Shown: piece after piece, positions 1-9,030 of the stretch
Numbering within the stretch: position 1 is the stretch's first letter
Layout: each line of letters opens with the position of its first letter
Source: Coriobacteriia bacterium
GTDB taxonomy: Bacteria > Actinomycetota > Coriobacteriia > WRKU01 > WQUG01
NCBI GenBank assembly: GCA_009779855.1
Contig: WRBC01000002.1
Span: 124,001-188,000 of the forward strand
Length of the DNA stretch: 64,000 nt
Reading direction: 5' to 3'
Translations under genes and position numbers: made by a program
The notes under the pieces: model-generated
Told to the model about the DNA's origin: nothing
Seen by the model: the letters and a program-made list of their open reading frames with translations, nothing else
Databases searched by the model: none

Positions 1-1
1 A

Positions 2-682
2 TATCTTCTTGCGGCAGGGGAGACGGGCATTGATGCCTTTATTATTTCTGACCTAGGTGCAGCAGTCTTAGCAAGAGAGGCTGCCCCGCATGTTGCGCTG
101 CACGTTAGTACTCAAGCTAGTGTCGCGAATTCTGCTAGTGCAGAAGCATGGCATGAAATTGGAGCAAGACGCATTATCGCAGCGCGCGAGCTATCCCTGC
201 GTGAGCTAGCCGAGATGAAGAAGGATATGCCGACTGACATGGAGCTTGAAGTTTTTGTTCATGGGGCGCAGTGTATGGCTGTAAGTGGGCGTTGCATCAT
301 TAGCAATTATCTTGCACATCGTGATGCAAATAAAGGTCAGTGTGCTCACAGTTGTCGCTGGGATTATCAGTTGGTAGAGAAAAAGCGCCCCAATGAGTAT
401 CTGCCTGTGATTGAGGAGGATGGTCATACCTCAATCTTTAGCCCCTATGACCTTAATATGATTGAACACCTTGATGACCTTGTCTCTGCAGGGATTGATA
501 GTTTCAAAATTGAGGGACGAACTAAAGGCGTCAACTATATCTCTACTGTCGTCTCAGCCTATCGCGCAGTCCTGGACGGGGAAGAGGCAAAGCAGTATGT
601 TGAAGGACTCCGCGCTCAGACCCCGCGTCCCCAGGGAACGGGGTTCTATTATGGCTATCCGCAGCAAAATTATCGTAACTAA
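2..682 (+). CDS. Peptidase U32 family protein (5' end outside window, short C-terminus)
   Basis: The reading frame is open from the left edge, so the gene starts upstream. The translation carries the U32 signature with its cysteines (VHGAQCMAVSGRC then GQCAHSCRWDY) and the later KIEGRTK and FYYG motifs. Known members hydroxylate tRNA uridines or 23S rRNA (TrhP/RlhA groups), or are annotated as collagenase-like proteases; I cannot tell which group this is. The protein stops at QNYRN, a point where relatives usually continue for many more residues, so the C-terminal part appears to be missing. It converges on the minus-strand surface locus with a 4-nt overlap. Confidence 0.85.
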   Translation, partial: YLLAAGETGIDAFIISDLGAAVLAREAAPHVALHVSTQASVANSASAEAWHEIGARRIIAARELSLRELAEMKKDMPTDMELEVFVHGAQCMAVSGRCIISNYLAHRDANKGQCAHSCRWDYQLVEKKRPNEYLPVIEEDGHTSIFSPYDLNMIEHLDDLVSAGIDSFKIEGRTKGVNYISTVVSAYRAVLDGEEAKQYVEGLRAQTPRPQGTGFYYGYPQQNYRN

Positions 683-1353
683 AGAATGATTTCTTTAAGC
701 TGGGAAGTGCCTGTATTTCCGCCAGGACAGACAAAGAGTCGCTCTGTCGCTGGGCCTACGAATAGAAATGACGATTTTTGTTTAGGGTTAATGAGGCCTG
801 CTTCAAAAAGCTGCGTGTGAAAGCTCTGAGCAATGTCAAGGTTTAGTTCGCTCAGTTGCTGGTCTTCTCGGAATGTTAATTTGAGATATGCCTCTGTGGG
901 GAAGGGAGCTGTGTGGTCAAGGCTTCTATCGCTGTCTTGAATGTGCTGCACTTCAGAATAACCATTAGAGAAGCTGCTTCTGGTAGGTAAATCGTAATGA
1001 ATACTTCCTGCTATAGAGCTCTCTGCTCCGAAAACTTGAGGGAGTATTTCTGCTAGCTTAACGCCTGCTGCCCTTTCCAATTTAGCTGCAGCTATCCGGT
1101 CTTTTTGACCACCAATTCTCTCGCTGATAGTGACTGTTGGTTCTTTACTAAAATCATTCTTTCTAGCATGGGTTATCTGTTCTTTTTGTTGGTCTGAACC
1201 TAGGGTCATTTGGCTTACGGCAGACTGAGTGTAAAAGATTATGAGCGCCGAGGCTAGCAAAATAACTATCAAACATCCGAGCATCATGAATTTTTTAATG
1301 GTTGGGGAGGGTAGAAAGTCTTTCTTGTTCATGTCTTTATTTTTGCGCTTCAT
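679..1353 (-). CDS. Membrane-anchored extracytoplasmic protein of unknown function, partner of the adhesin
   Basis: The protein is 224 residues, with a Lys/Arg-rich N-terminus, one hydrophobic segment at about residues 24-45, and a hydrophilic domain presumably outside the cell. I do not recognise the family. The ORF track starts at 1386, but I prefer the ATG at 1353 because AAGGAG lies 6 nt before it. That start overlaps the end of the upstream adhesin gene by 17 nt, so the two are very likely co-translated. A small anchored protein directly behind a giant adhesin could help assembly or display, but no motif shows this. It has no sortase TLxTC motif and no LPxTG-type tail. Confidence 0.7.
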   Translation of the reverse strand: MKRKNKDMNKKDFLPSPTIKKFMMLGCLIVILLASALIIFYTQSAVSQMTLGSDQQKEQITHARKNDFSKEPTVTISERIGGQKDRIAAAKLERAAGVKLAEILPQVFGAESSIAGSIHYDLPTRSSFSNGYSEVQHIQDSDRSLDHTAPFPTEAYLKLTFREDQQLSELNLDIAQSFHTQLFEAGLINPKQKSSFLFVGPATERLFVCPGGNTGTSQLKEIIL

Positions 1354-4300
1354 GTTTTTTCTCCTTATCTCTTTTCCTAACAGCAAGCTCTAGCAGTGCA
1401 AAGACCCCTGCGCACGCTGCTGCCAGTGCCAAGGCAAACCAAAATCCTCCATTATTTTGATCTCCTGTTTTTGGGGAATGCGGTATAAGCGAACCGCCTT
1501 TTTCCTGGGTATTCTCCGTACTTATTTTGCTGTTCGTATTGGGGCTAGTATTCAATGCCAAAGGGTTATCTTTGTCGTTTTTGGAGGTGTCTCTAATGCT
1601 CTCCCGGGAAGTCTCGTCTCCAGTGTTCCTGTTACCGTCCTCATGCGTAAAGGAGTCAATAAGGCGCGTCTCTACCTTATCCCTGTCATCATCTTTGAGG
1701 TTAATGTTGCGTGTGATATGTGAACTGGCAGAATTTAAGATGATATTTTCTAGACCTGTTTCAGGGTCATACTTCTCTATAGGATGCGGACAGTAGACTA
1801 GATAGGATAGAGGAGCAAGACCAGCAGCGTTGGCAGACTCTTCACTGTAGAAGCGATCATCTATCTCTGGGTTCCACTCATTATCATTTTTACTCGTGAA
1901 TCCTTTTTCTACCCGTCCGTACTCTAGCTTAATCGCTGTAACATGTTCATTGTCTTCTAGATTTAGGTCTGATACGGCCAGTCGCAGTCTCTTGCCTGCA
2001 TCAAGGTCTTCCTGCCATAACTTCCACCCCTTATTGTCAAAGCGCATTATCTTTTCAGGATTAGCAGGATTGCGCTCATCCTTGCTGGCTGCAATGCTGT
2101 CAGAATACATTGTTGTTTCGTCGCTTAGATTTGTCTGGTACCACAGGTTGTAAAGACCGTTAGAGTCTCCCCAGACGACAGGAGTCCAGAGCTCTTCTAT
2201 GCGGATTTGACCTGCGTTGACCCCCTCAAGGTAGTCGATGACCACATATTCATCTGCCCAATCATTTGAAGTAGACCTAAAGTTGACATCGTAACGGTAA
2301 AGTTCTTTACTACCCTGTGCACTGTTGTCGATTTGCGCTTCACCAGGTAATGATTTGTATCCTGCAGAAGTTATCTTGATAGTATGCTTGTCAACCTCAC
2401 ATGAGACAGCAACAGGTTCATTTTCAACCTCTACTTCACTCCAGACTATGGCTGTATGTTGATCCTTGTACTTCAACTCAATATTGAAGATTTTTGGACT
2501 AAGTAAGTACCACGGGTTTGCCTTAGCCTCTACTAGTTCATAGTCCCCTAGATAGAGGGAGATGCTTTCGGCTACGCCCTTTTCATTGGTGATAAGTACA
2601 TCAGCTACATCCCCTGCAGTCAGACGCACAGAGCCATCACTTGTGACGATGTCCTTTTTTGCTCGCAGTTCAAACACTGTTTCGGTCACAGCGCTTGCAG
2701 TAATACTGTCGACCTTCATCACGCGCACTTTACCCATTGCAGGGTAGTTGTCTATGCTCACAACCAGAGGGTCTGTCCAGTGATGATCTGTGTTTACTTG
2801 GAAGGCTATAGGTTCTTCTAGTAAAAGATATCCATCCGGTGCTTGTACTTCTTTTAGATAGTACGTTCCAAACTTGAGTGGTTCTGGTAGATTAATCTGC
2901 CCTGTTTCATCGGTGGTAAAAGTGCTAATTGTTTGTGTGTGAGGAAAGTTTATAGTGAAACTCATCAACCTCATATCTTTGTCAAAGATTTGAAATTGGG
3001 TTCCCGCTAATGGTATGACCTTTCCTGTTTCTGCATCACGCTTTACGATACTTATTGCAGCAGTAATCTCATGATTTACTAGATGATAGCGCTTCTCCAC
3101 ACCGTTTTCGTCTACGCTGAACTTCATATCGTCGATAGGCCTTAAACCTTCTGGGGTAGACGCAGGGTCTTCGTGCAAGATGTAGTCACCGTATTCAAGA
3201 AAGCCACTACTGAAGTCTTTGGTTCCCCATTGCGACCGTGGTGGGATGAGGTCGCGACTTGTCGCAAATCCCTCCCTGTCCGTGGTTAGCGTTGCCACAA
3301 TCTGACCATAGCGGGGGTTAGCCCTTCCATCTCCATTCCTTGGGGTGTCGTCAATAATGTGAAAGCGGACTTTTTCCAGTGGATGAATCAGGTCTCCATC
3401 AGGCGCAGTGTATTTGCGTAGAGCTATGTCTCCGCGGATAATCTGTTCGTTTATGCGAGGAACTACATTATGTAGTGATATCTCTATTGGACGATCAGCC
3501 CCACCGGAGTCTGCTACGTTGAAGCTGCGCCAATTGGCGAACTCTGGATCAATCAAATAACCTTCAGGTGCTTTTACTTCACGAATTTGGAAGGTTCCGA
3601 TAGGTATGCCTGGCATAGAAGCCCCCGTGGCACGATATTCAGCATGACCTGAGGCATCAGTTATAAGCTGCTGTGTTCTCCAGCCGTCAGGAGCTGAGGA
3701 GTCTGCCCAGCGAATCTCAAACTCTGCTCCAGCTAAACTGGCCCCGCCACTTGCAATGGCTTGTCCTGTTTCCTTATCAACCTTGCGAATATTAAGATCT
3801 GTTCCGTAGCGACGAGCATCGCTTGAACTTACACGTCCAATGCTGGGGCTACTTGTCCCCGTTGGGACCAGTACGACTCTATGAGTAGTTGCGTCCAGTA
3901 TGTGTCCAGCCGGAGGGATAATCTCTTTAATGAAGTAATCTCCCATCCGCAGTCCGTCAAGACCTGCTGCTCCCTGGACATTAGTGGTCATCCTGCCTAC
4001 ATAAGAGGTATGACTTGTATTTTTCGTATCAGCTGCAGAACTATTGGTCCATACGCCATAAACGGCACCAGCAAGACTGTAGGCAGAATTCCCTGCAATA
4101 CTTGCACTAGAGATAAAGTTCCCAGGAGAGGTTGATTGCTTATTTAGTTCAATACGTCCAATGGGTTCAGGTTCGTTATGTATTGCTCCTGCGAGATAAC
4201 TGGGCAGAGAATTGTTGGTTGCTTCGGAATCATCTCCGCCTGTGGGGGTTACAGATAAAACAGTGGCATTAAGTAAATATCCTGGGGGTGCACTGATTTC

Positions 4301-5149
4301 TCTAATGTAGTAACTGCCGCCAGCAGGAATACGATACCACCAGGCATTCCCGTCGGATCCTGAGGTGCTTGACTGGATAAAGCTGGGGCTACTGGTGTTT
4401 CCGCTAGCTGCTGCTGCGCGACTAGTCCATATGCCGAAGGTAGCCCCAGCAAGGGGGGCATTGCTATGAGCGTCGCGTTTTTGAACGCGTATACGTGAAG
4501 TAAGTGGGTCGCCCTGGGACAAGACCATTCTTTGCACATTGCTATTTGATGGGGGAATATAAGGCCAATAGCGATTAAGCTGAACGCTACTGCTGCTTAA
4601 GGCCCGACTTACTATCCAGGAGGACGCCCTCCAGTGGTCGGTGCTTGTGCTGTATTCGGAAAGGTTCTCACCTTGAATTCTGAAGATTGCTAGCTGAACT
4701 GCCATGCGCCATTCAATATTTGTGAGCGCTATTCCATTGATAGTTGTTCCGCCAGAAGTTGTGGTGGGGCCTAAATCTAGTGCGATAGAAAGAGCACGTC
4801 CCTCGCTACTTGTCGCTCTAGACAACTTTGTTCCGCGGATCATTTCCAGGTTGTAAGGAGCCGCCCTTCTGAAGTCGAGACAATATGCAGCCGCAGTTCC
4901 CGAATTATGCACAGGTATCCCTACGTGGCTGCTTTGTGTATTGAAAGTGCGTCGCTGTGCGGGTACGGCAGACAGTGCAAGTGATGGCACAATTGTCTGT
5001 ATAAGCAAAATACTGAGTAGTGTCATCAATACTATTGCTGATGAACGCCTAAAAGGAAGAGGTGGTAGTATTGTTCGCCCTTTCTTATGCCTTGTTCCAT
5101 ATGGCCATGAGGTCATGTGATTATGAGAAGGCGTGATTGCTTTAATCAT
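1337..5149 (-). CDS. Giant surface adhesin: putative thioester domain, SpaA/Cna-B repeats, sortase signal
   Basis: The protein has 1270 residues. A signal/membrane segment lies at about 37-62. Next come a Cys in AAYCLDF (about residue 90) and a Gln in AVQLAIF (about 152), which resemble the Cys and Gln of TQXA-type thioester domains used for covalent host binding. At least six SpaA/Cna-B-like modules follow, each opening with a Lys-containing strand (VQKRDA, LNKQS, IRKVDKETG, LRKYT, IVKRDAETG, VMKVDS). A separate C-terminal domain then precedes the sorting signal SPKTGD, a hydrophobic stretch and a charged tail. GGGAAG sits before the chosen ATG. The thioester call is inferred from motifs; the SpaA and sortase calls are firm. 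Confidence 0.85.
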   Translation of the reverse strand: MIKAITPSHNHMTSWPYGTRHKKGRTILPPLPFRRSSAIVLMTLLSILLIQTIVPSLALSAVPAQRRTFNTQSSHVGIPVHNSGTAAAYCLDFRRAAPYNLEMIRGTKLSRATSSEGRALSIALDLGPTTTSGGTTINGIALTNIEWRMAVQLAIFRIQGENLSEYSTSTDHWRASSWIVSRALSSSSVQLNRYWPYIPPSNSNVQRMVLSQGDPLTSRIRVQKRDAHSNAPLAGATFGIWTSRAAAASGNTSSPSFIQSSTSGSDGNAWWYRIPAGGSYYIREISAPPGYLLNATVLSVTPTGGDDSEATNNSLPSYLAGAIHNEPEPIGRIELNKQSTSPGNFISSASIAGNSAYSLAGAVYGVWTNSSAADTKNTSHTSYVGRMTTNVQGAAGLDGLRMGDYFIKEIIPPAGHILDATTHRVVLVPTGTSSPSIGRVSSSDARRYGTDLNIRKVDKETGQAIASGGASLAGAEFEIRWADSSAPDGWRTQQLITDASGHAEYRATGASMPGIPIGTFQIREVKAPEGYLIDPEFANWRSFNVADSGGADRPIEISLHNVVPRINEQIIRGDIALRKYTAPDGDLIHPLEKVRFHIIDDTPRNGDGRANPRYGQIVATLTTDREGFATSRDLIPPRSQWGTKDFSSGFLEYGDYILHEDPASTPEGLRPIDDMKFSVDENGVEKRYHLVNHEITAAISIVKRDAETGKVIPLAGTQFQIFDKDMRLMSFTINFPHTQTISTFTTDETGQINLPEPLKFGTYYLKEVQAPDGYLLLEEPIAFQVNTDHHWTDPLVVSIDNYPAMGKVRVMKVDSITASAVTETVFELRAKKDIVTSDGSVRLTAGDVADVLITNEKGVAESISLYLGDYELVEAKANPWYLLSPKIFNIELKYKDQHTAIVWSEVEVENEPVAVSCEVDKHTIKITSAGYKSLPGEAQIDNSAQGSKELYRYDVNFRSTSNDWADEYVVIDYLEGVNAGQIRIEELWTPVVWGDSNGLYNLWYQTNLSDETTMYSDSIAASKDERNPANPEKIMRFDNKGWKLWQEDLDAGKRLRLAVSDLNLEDNEHVTAIKLEYGRVEKGFTSKNDNEWNPEIDDRFYSEESANAAGLAPLSYLVYCPHPIEKYDPETGLENIILNSASSHITRNINLKDDDRDKVETRLIDSFTHEDGNRNTGDETSRESIRDTSKNDKDNPLALNTSPNTNSKISTENTQEKGGSLIPHSPKTGDQNNGGFWFALALAAACAGVFALLELAVRKRDKEKKHEAQK

Positions 5150-5182
5150 CGAATCTTCCCGTTAAACTTTTGAAGTGGATGT

Positions 5183-5248
5183 ATCATAGCGAAATTGGAC
5201 TAAAGCCCAGCAAAGTTCTGGTTAAGGTAGGATTAAGTAAAGGTTAAG
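5183..5248 (-). promoter_or_regulatory. Adhesin promoter with three TTAAG repeats at 11-bp spacing
   Basis: On the plus strand TTAAG occurs at 5222, 5233 and 5244, exactly 11 bp apart. A related TTAAC at 5266 keeps the same phase. Reading toward the adhesin, a weak -35 (TTGCTG, 5213-5208) and -10 (TATGAT, 5188-5183) lie just downstream. Direct repeats at 11-bp spacing abutting a poor -35 are typical of OmpR/PhoB-family activator sites. No regulator for it is in the window. Confidence 0.4.
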
Positions 5249-5340
5249 TGGGGATTTCATAATGATTAACAGAATGCTAAAACAGCACTGCTTGGTGTGC
5301 TATCATGGGCGTGGATTTTTAACATGAAAGGTACGGAATA

Positions 5341-5973
5341 ATGAACATAATTTTACTAGGTGCTCCAGGGTCAGGAAAAGGCACACAGGCTGCAAAGCTA
5401 GTTGAGGCTTTTGGGTTAGTTCACATATCAACGGGTGATATGTTGCGTGCGGCGGTAAGCGCCAGTACACCACTGGGCGTCGAGGCAAAGAAATATATGG
5501 ACGCGGGTGACCTTGTTCCTGATGAACTTATTATTGGCCTTATCAAGGACAGGTTAAAAGAAGAAGATACTGAAAAAGGTTTTATTCTGGACGGATTTCC
5601 GCGTTCGACTTCACAGGCTATTGCTCTGGATGAGCAGCTCGCAGAACTTAAGCGCACAATTGATGTGGCGATTGCTATCGATGTGGATGCAGAGGTTATT
5701 GTGAATCGCATCAGTACGCGCCGCTTTTGTCCTGCTTGTGGTAGGAGCACTAATGCCTCTGAAGGGGAGTATTGCATTATTTGTGGATGTGCTCTTGAAG
5801 TGCGTGCAGACGATAAGGAAGATGTCGTACGTAAGCGACTGAATGTTTATGAGCAAAATACCGCCCCACTTATTGATTATTATCGTGGTAAGGGTATTTT
5901 GCGCTCTATTGACGGTGATCGCCCTGTTAGTGTGGTCTGGGAAGATGTGGAAAAGATAGCCTCGGGCGACTAG
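5341..5973 (+). CDS. adk: Adenylate kinase
   Basis: The 210-residue protein interconverts ATP, ADP and AMP in the cytoplasm. The P-loop GAPGSGKGTQ is at residues 8-17, the AMP-site STGDMLR follows, and the LID domain carries a zinc-type cysteine set (C130, C133, C145, C148). Length and motifs match the long-LID bacterial form. In most bacteria adk lies in the spc operon behind secY and ahead of map. Here map does follow, 38 nt on, but secY is absent and the divergent adhesin gene sits upstream. Confidence 0.97.
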   Translation: MNIILLGAPGSGKGTQAAKLVEAFGLVHISTGDMLRAAVSASTPLGVEAKKYMDAGDLVPDELIIGLIKDRLKEEDTEKGFILDGFPRSTSQAIALDEQLAELKRTIDVAIAIDVDAEVIVNRISTRRFCPACGRSTNASEGEYCIICGCALEVRADDKEDVVRKRLNVYEQNTAPLIDYYRGKGILRSIDGDRPVSVVWEDVEKIASGD

Positions 5974-6011
5974 TCTACCTGGTCAATCGGTAACCATGGC
6001 TAAGCAGTAAT

Positions 6012-6782
6012 ATGTCTCGTTTTTTACGCAGCAATATTTTAATCAAGACTCCAGCAGAGATTGAACAGATGCAGGAGGCAGGTGCCATAGCTGCACGTGC
6101 CCTGCGTCTTGCTTGTGAGGCAGTAGAGCCAGGTATTAGCACGCAAGAGGTTAATGATGTTGCGGAGGCGGCCATACGTGAAGCTTCAGCAGTGCCTACT
6201 TTTCTGGGTTATTCAGGCTTTCCGGCTTCGATTTGCGCCAGTATAAACAGCGAAGTTGTGCACGGTATTCCCAGTAAAGGGGTAAAGCTTTGCTTTGGTG
6301 ATGTGGTCGCTATTGATGTGGGGGCCACCTATAAGGGATGGATTGGTGACAACGCTGATACGGTAGCCGTGGGAGAAATCACAGACGATTCTCAGCAGCT
6401 TATCGATGTGACGCGAAAGGCTCTTTATGCGGGAATTGCGCAATGTGTTCCCGGTAATCGCTTGGGGGACATAAGTCATGCGATAGGAAAGGTTGGACGT
6501 GCAGCAGGTCTTGGCATTATTCAACAGTATGTTGGACATGGCGTAGGCAAATCCTTGCATGAAGAGCCAAGTATTCCCAATGAGGGCAAAGCAGGGAAGG
6601 GACCCATTCTAAAAGCAGGTATGGTCTTTGCTTTAGAACCTATGTTTACTCTGGGTATCGATGATGTGGTAACGCGAGATGATCACTGGACCGTAGTGAC
6701 AAAAGATGGGTCACGATCGGCACAGATTGAACATACTGTTGCTGTAACAGAAGAAGGGCCACTCATCCTTACTAAAGAATGA
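6012..6782 (+). CDS. map: Methionine aminopeptidase, type I
   Basis: The 256-residue protein removes the initiator methionine from new proteins. The two-metal site is visible: Asp residues in IDVGATYKGWIGDNADT, His in GHGVGKSLHEEP, Glu in ALEPMFT and Glu in QIEHTVAV. Length is normal for the cytosolic type I enzyme. The ribosome-binding site is weak, and translation may depend on read-through from adk. The next core gene, infA, is 3.1 kb further on because a subtilase and an exonuclease lie between. Confidence 0.96.
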   Translation: MSRFLRSNILIKTPAEIEQMQEAGAIAARALRLACEAVEPGISTQEVNDVAEAAIREASAVPTFLGYSGFPASICASINSEVVHGIPSKGVKLCFGDVVAIDVGATYKGWIGDNADTVAVGEITDDSQQLIDVTRKALYAGIAQCVPGNRLGDISHAIGKVGRAAGLGIIQQYVGHGVGKSLHEEPSIPNEGKAGKGPILKAGMVFALEPMFTLGIDDVVTRDDHWTVVTKDGSRSAQIEHTVAVTEEGPLILTKE

Positions 6783-6841
6783 ATATGTATCATTTGTGGA
6801 TTGCTTGCAAAAATAATATGAACATTATGTAGATTTTATGT

Positions 6842-6847
6842 TATACT
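6842..6847 (+). promoter_or_regulatory. -10 box (TATACTAAC) of the subtilase gene
   Basis: TATACT lies about 78 nt before the subtilase start. The -35 is poor (TGAACA at 17-bp spacing). The same TATACTAA string recurs before cmk, rpmE and the RCC1 surface protein. Confidence 0.45.
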
Positions 6848-6924
6848 AACCCTGAGTAACAGGATTCCCTGTTGGCGTATTTAATGACAGAGAACCTGGT
6901 AAGTTCCATCTTAGGGGGGCTATC

Positions 6925-8901
6925 ATGAGATCGCCAAGACACACTACAGCTTATCGTTCTATATCCTTCATGTTGGCTATACTGCTTTTTCTAGCCTCGT
7001 TTGTATCTGCGCTGAACGCACCTATTGCTTATGCGTCCCCAGGTGAAGGTGTTAGCGAAATCTCTGTACCTGAAGAGGCTTCCTCACTTTCCCCTGATGA
7101 CCCTGAGGTTGACGCTACGCGTATTGTTGCCTGGCCTAAAGAAAGCACAAACCCTGAAGAGGTAGAAGAGTCAGTCATTGAGGTAGTTGAAGATATGGAA
7201 GCTTCAGAAGAGACCTCAATAGACGCAGAAATAATTGCAAATCCTGGTGCAGATGATTTTGAGTCTCTTGTTATTGTTGAAGGCGATGAGCAGGTCACTG
7301 AAGACCTAATAGATCAGATGATGGCTACAGGACTATTTGAAACTGTTGATTATGACGTACTTATTGATCCGCTGGCTGTCTACACTGCCACGCCTAATGA
7401 CACGCTTTATCCTAGTGCGGGATCATGGGGTCTTAAGCCCTTTCCTGGAGCGAATTTCTCTGCAGTATGGGCTAGGCTTGACCTAGCTAGGGGTAAATCA
7501 GATACGGCACCAATCGCTATGATAGACACGGGATTTGATCTTACCCTAGAAGATCGTGGTCCTAATATTGTTGCTGCCTACGACTTTGCCCTATTCAGAA
7601 GTAGCGTGACTCCACAATCACGTACACAACTTGCCTATCACGGAACCTCTACTGCGGGTGTTATAGGAGCTGCAACTAACAACAAAAAAGGAGTTGCGGG
7701 TGCTGCCTGGGACAATAAGGTGATTATCTATAAAGCAACTGATGCTAATGATAATCTATATCTTTCAGCAGTCACAAATTCAGTAAATGATGTTGTTGCA
7801 AAACGTAATGCACGTATAATTAATATGTCTTTAGGGGGCACAGCGTTTCCATCCTACTTCCAGATGGCTATAGATTCTGCTGTTAATTCAGGAATCTTAG
7901 TAGTTGCTGCTGCAGGAAATACAGCCCAACAAGGAAACGTAACCCTGTATCCCGCTGCCTATCCCCCTGTTTTGTCTGTAGCCTCTATTGGACCTACGGG
8001 AGCATGGTCAAGTTTTTCCACATACAATTCAGAGGTTAACATTGCTGCCCCAGGAGAACAGATTTCTGTTTTGCGCTATAGCAATACCTACAGCTATGCT
8101 TCAGGAACATCTTTCGCTGCACCGCATGTTTCAGCGGCTGCCGCATTAGTATGGAGGGCTGCCCCTAATCTTAGCGCAGCGCAGGTTAAAAACATTCTTA
8201 TTAATACTGCAAAGCCCATTGGTACAAAGGGTAATACTAAAACAGGGGCGGGTGCTTTAGACGCAGCAATGGCTTATGAGACTGCTTTGGGTTTGCCTTT
8301 CCAGCCAAAAATTACAAGGGTTGACCGCGGCCGGGGAAATGTAAAGCTAACCTGGAGCTATAACACCAATAGTCCTCATTCTGTTACTGGGTATGTTCTT
8401 TGGTACCGTGCAAGCAGTCAGAAGAATTGGTCTGTGAGGAATATAAGTACTCAAGCAAAGCAGTACAGCTATACCGTAGGAGGACTTAAGGACAATACTA
8501 AGTACTACTTTAAAGTTGCTGCACTGACTACAAAAGGAAAGGGTCCCTTTTCTACTTATGTGGAAGGCACTACTTATCCGCCTAGCGTGCTGTCCTCAAA
8601 GCAGACTATGAAAATTAGGCGCGGACAATCTGCATGGCTGTACGTGGCTCCCCACTACTGTGTAAGACGAAGCCAGAAGGTTACTTGGAAAAGCTCTAAT
8701 CCTAGAGTAGCTACCGTATCAAATCTGGGAAAAGCTGCCATGAAGAAAGGGTCAGGAGCTTGGACAGGAACTTCCTTGACAGATAAAGCAGTTGCACGAA
8801 AAGGAAGGAAACTTGTGATTAAGGGAGAAAGAAAAGGAACTTGCTATCTTACCTTTAGCTCAAGTGGAGCTACTCGCAAAGTTAAAGTAGTTGTTTATTA
8901 G
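6925..8901 (+). CDS. Secreted subtilisin-like serine protease (S8) with Fn3 and Ig-like domains
   Basis: The protein has 658 residues: a signal peptide ending near residue 38 (AYAS), then an acidic pro-region. The S8 catalytic domain has Asp201 (MIDTGFD), His239 (YHGTSTAGV), the oxyanion Asn332 (AAAGNT) and Ser396 (GTSFAAPH). A fibronectin type III module (about 455-550) and a C-terminal Big2/Ig-like domain follow. No membrane anchor or sorting signal is seen, so it is probably released or held non-covalently. The start follows an AGGGGGG Shine-Dalgarno run. It lies inside an otherwise ribosomal/housekeeping block and has its own promoter and a likely terminator, which suggests an inserted independent unit. 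Confidence 0.93.
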   Translation: MRSPRHTTAYRSISFMLAILLFLASFVSALNAPIAYASPGEGVSEISVPEEASSLSPDDPEVDATRIVAWPKESTNPEEVEESVIEVVEDMEASEETSIDAEIIANPGADDFESLVIVEGDEQVTEDLIDQMMATGLFETVDYDVLIDPLAVYTATPNDTLYPSAGSWGLKPFPGANFSAVWARLDLARGKSDTAPIAMIDTGFDLTLEDRGPNIVAAYDFALFRSSVTPQSRTQLAYHGTSTAGVIGAATNNKKGVAGAAWDNKVIIYKATDANDNLYLSAVTNSVNDVVAKRNARIINMSLGGTAFPSYFQMAIDSAVNSGILVVAAAGNTAQQGNVTLYPAAYPPVLSVASIGPTGAWSSFSTYNSEVNIAAPGEQISVLRYSNTYSYASGTSFAAPHVSAAAALVWRAAPNLSAAQVKNILINTAKPIGTKGNTKTGAGALDAAMAYETALGLPFQPKITRVDRGRGNVKLTWSYNTNSPHSVTGYVLWYRASSQKNWSVRNISTQAKQYSYTVGGLKDNTKYYFKVAALTTKGKGPFSTYVEGTTYPPSVLSSKQTMKIRRGQSAWLYVAPHYCVRRSQKVTWKSSNPRVATVSNLGKAAMKKGSGAWTGTSLTDKAVARKGRKLVIKGERKGTCYLTFSSSGATRKVKVVVY

Positions 8902-8909
8902 TATGAATT

Positions 8910-8967
8910 CGATGGGCGCATGGTCTATATCTTCCCCAAAGTTTACAACCCTTGCGTCCATCGTTTT
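8910..8967 (+). terminator. Probable terminator after the subtilase gene
   Basis: CGATGGGCGCA (8910-8920) can pair with TGCGTCCATCG (8953-8963), 10 of 11 bases, followed by TTTT. The 32-nt loop is long, so this is only probable. Confidence 0.45.
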
Positions 8968-9030
8968 CTATAAAGCAACCAGGCTTTATGGCATGTTCTT
9001 ATGCGTCCCTAATGTGGTCACTGTTTCGGA

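Noticed and set aside
683-820. Possible frameshifted continuation of the U32 gene on the plus strand
   Set aside because: The frames after the stop do not resemble the expected C-terminal part, and the minus-strand CDS with its own ribosome site explains the DNA.
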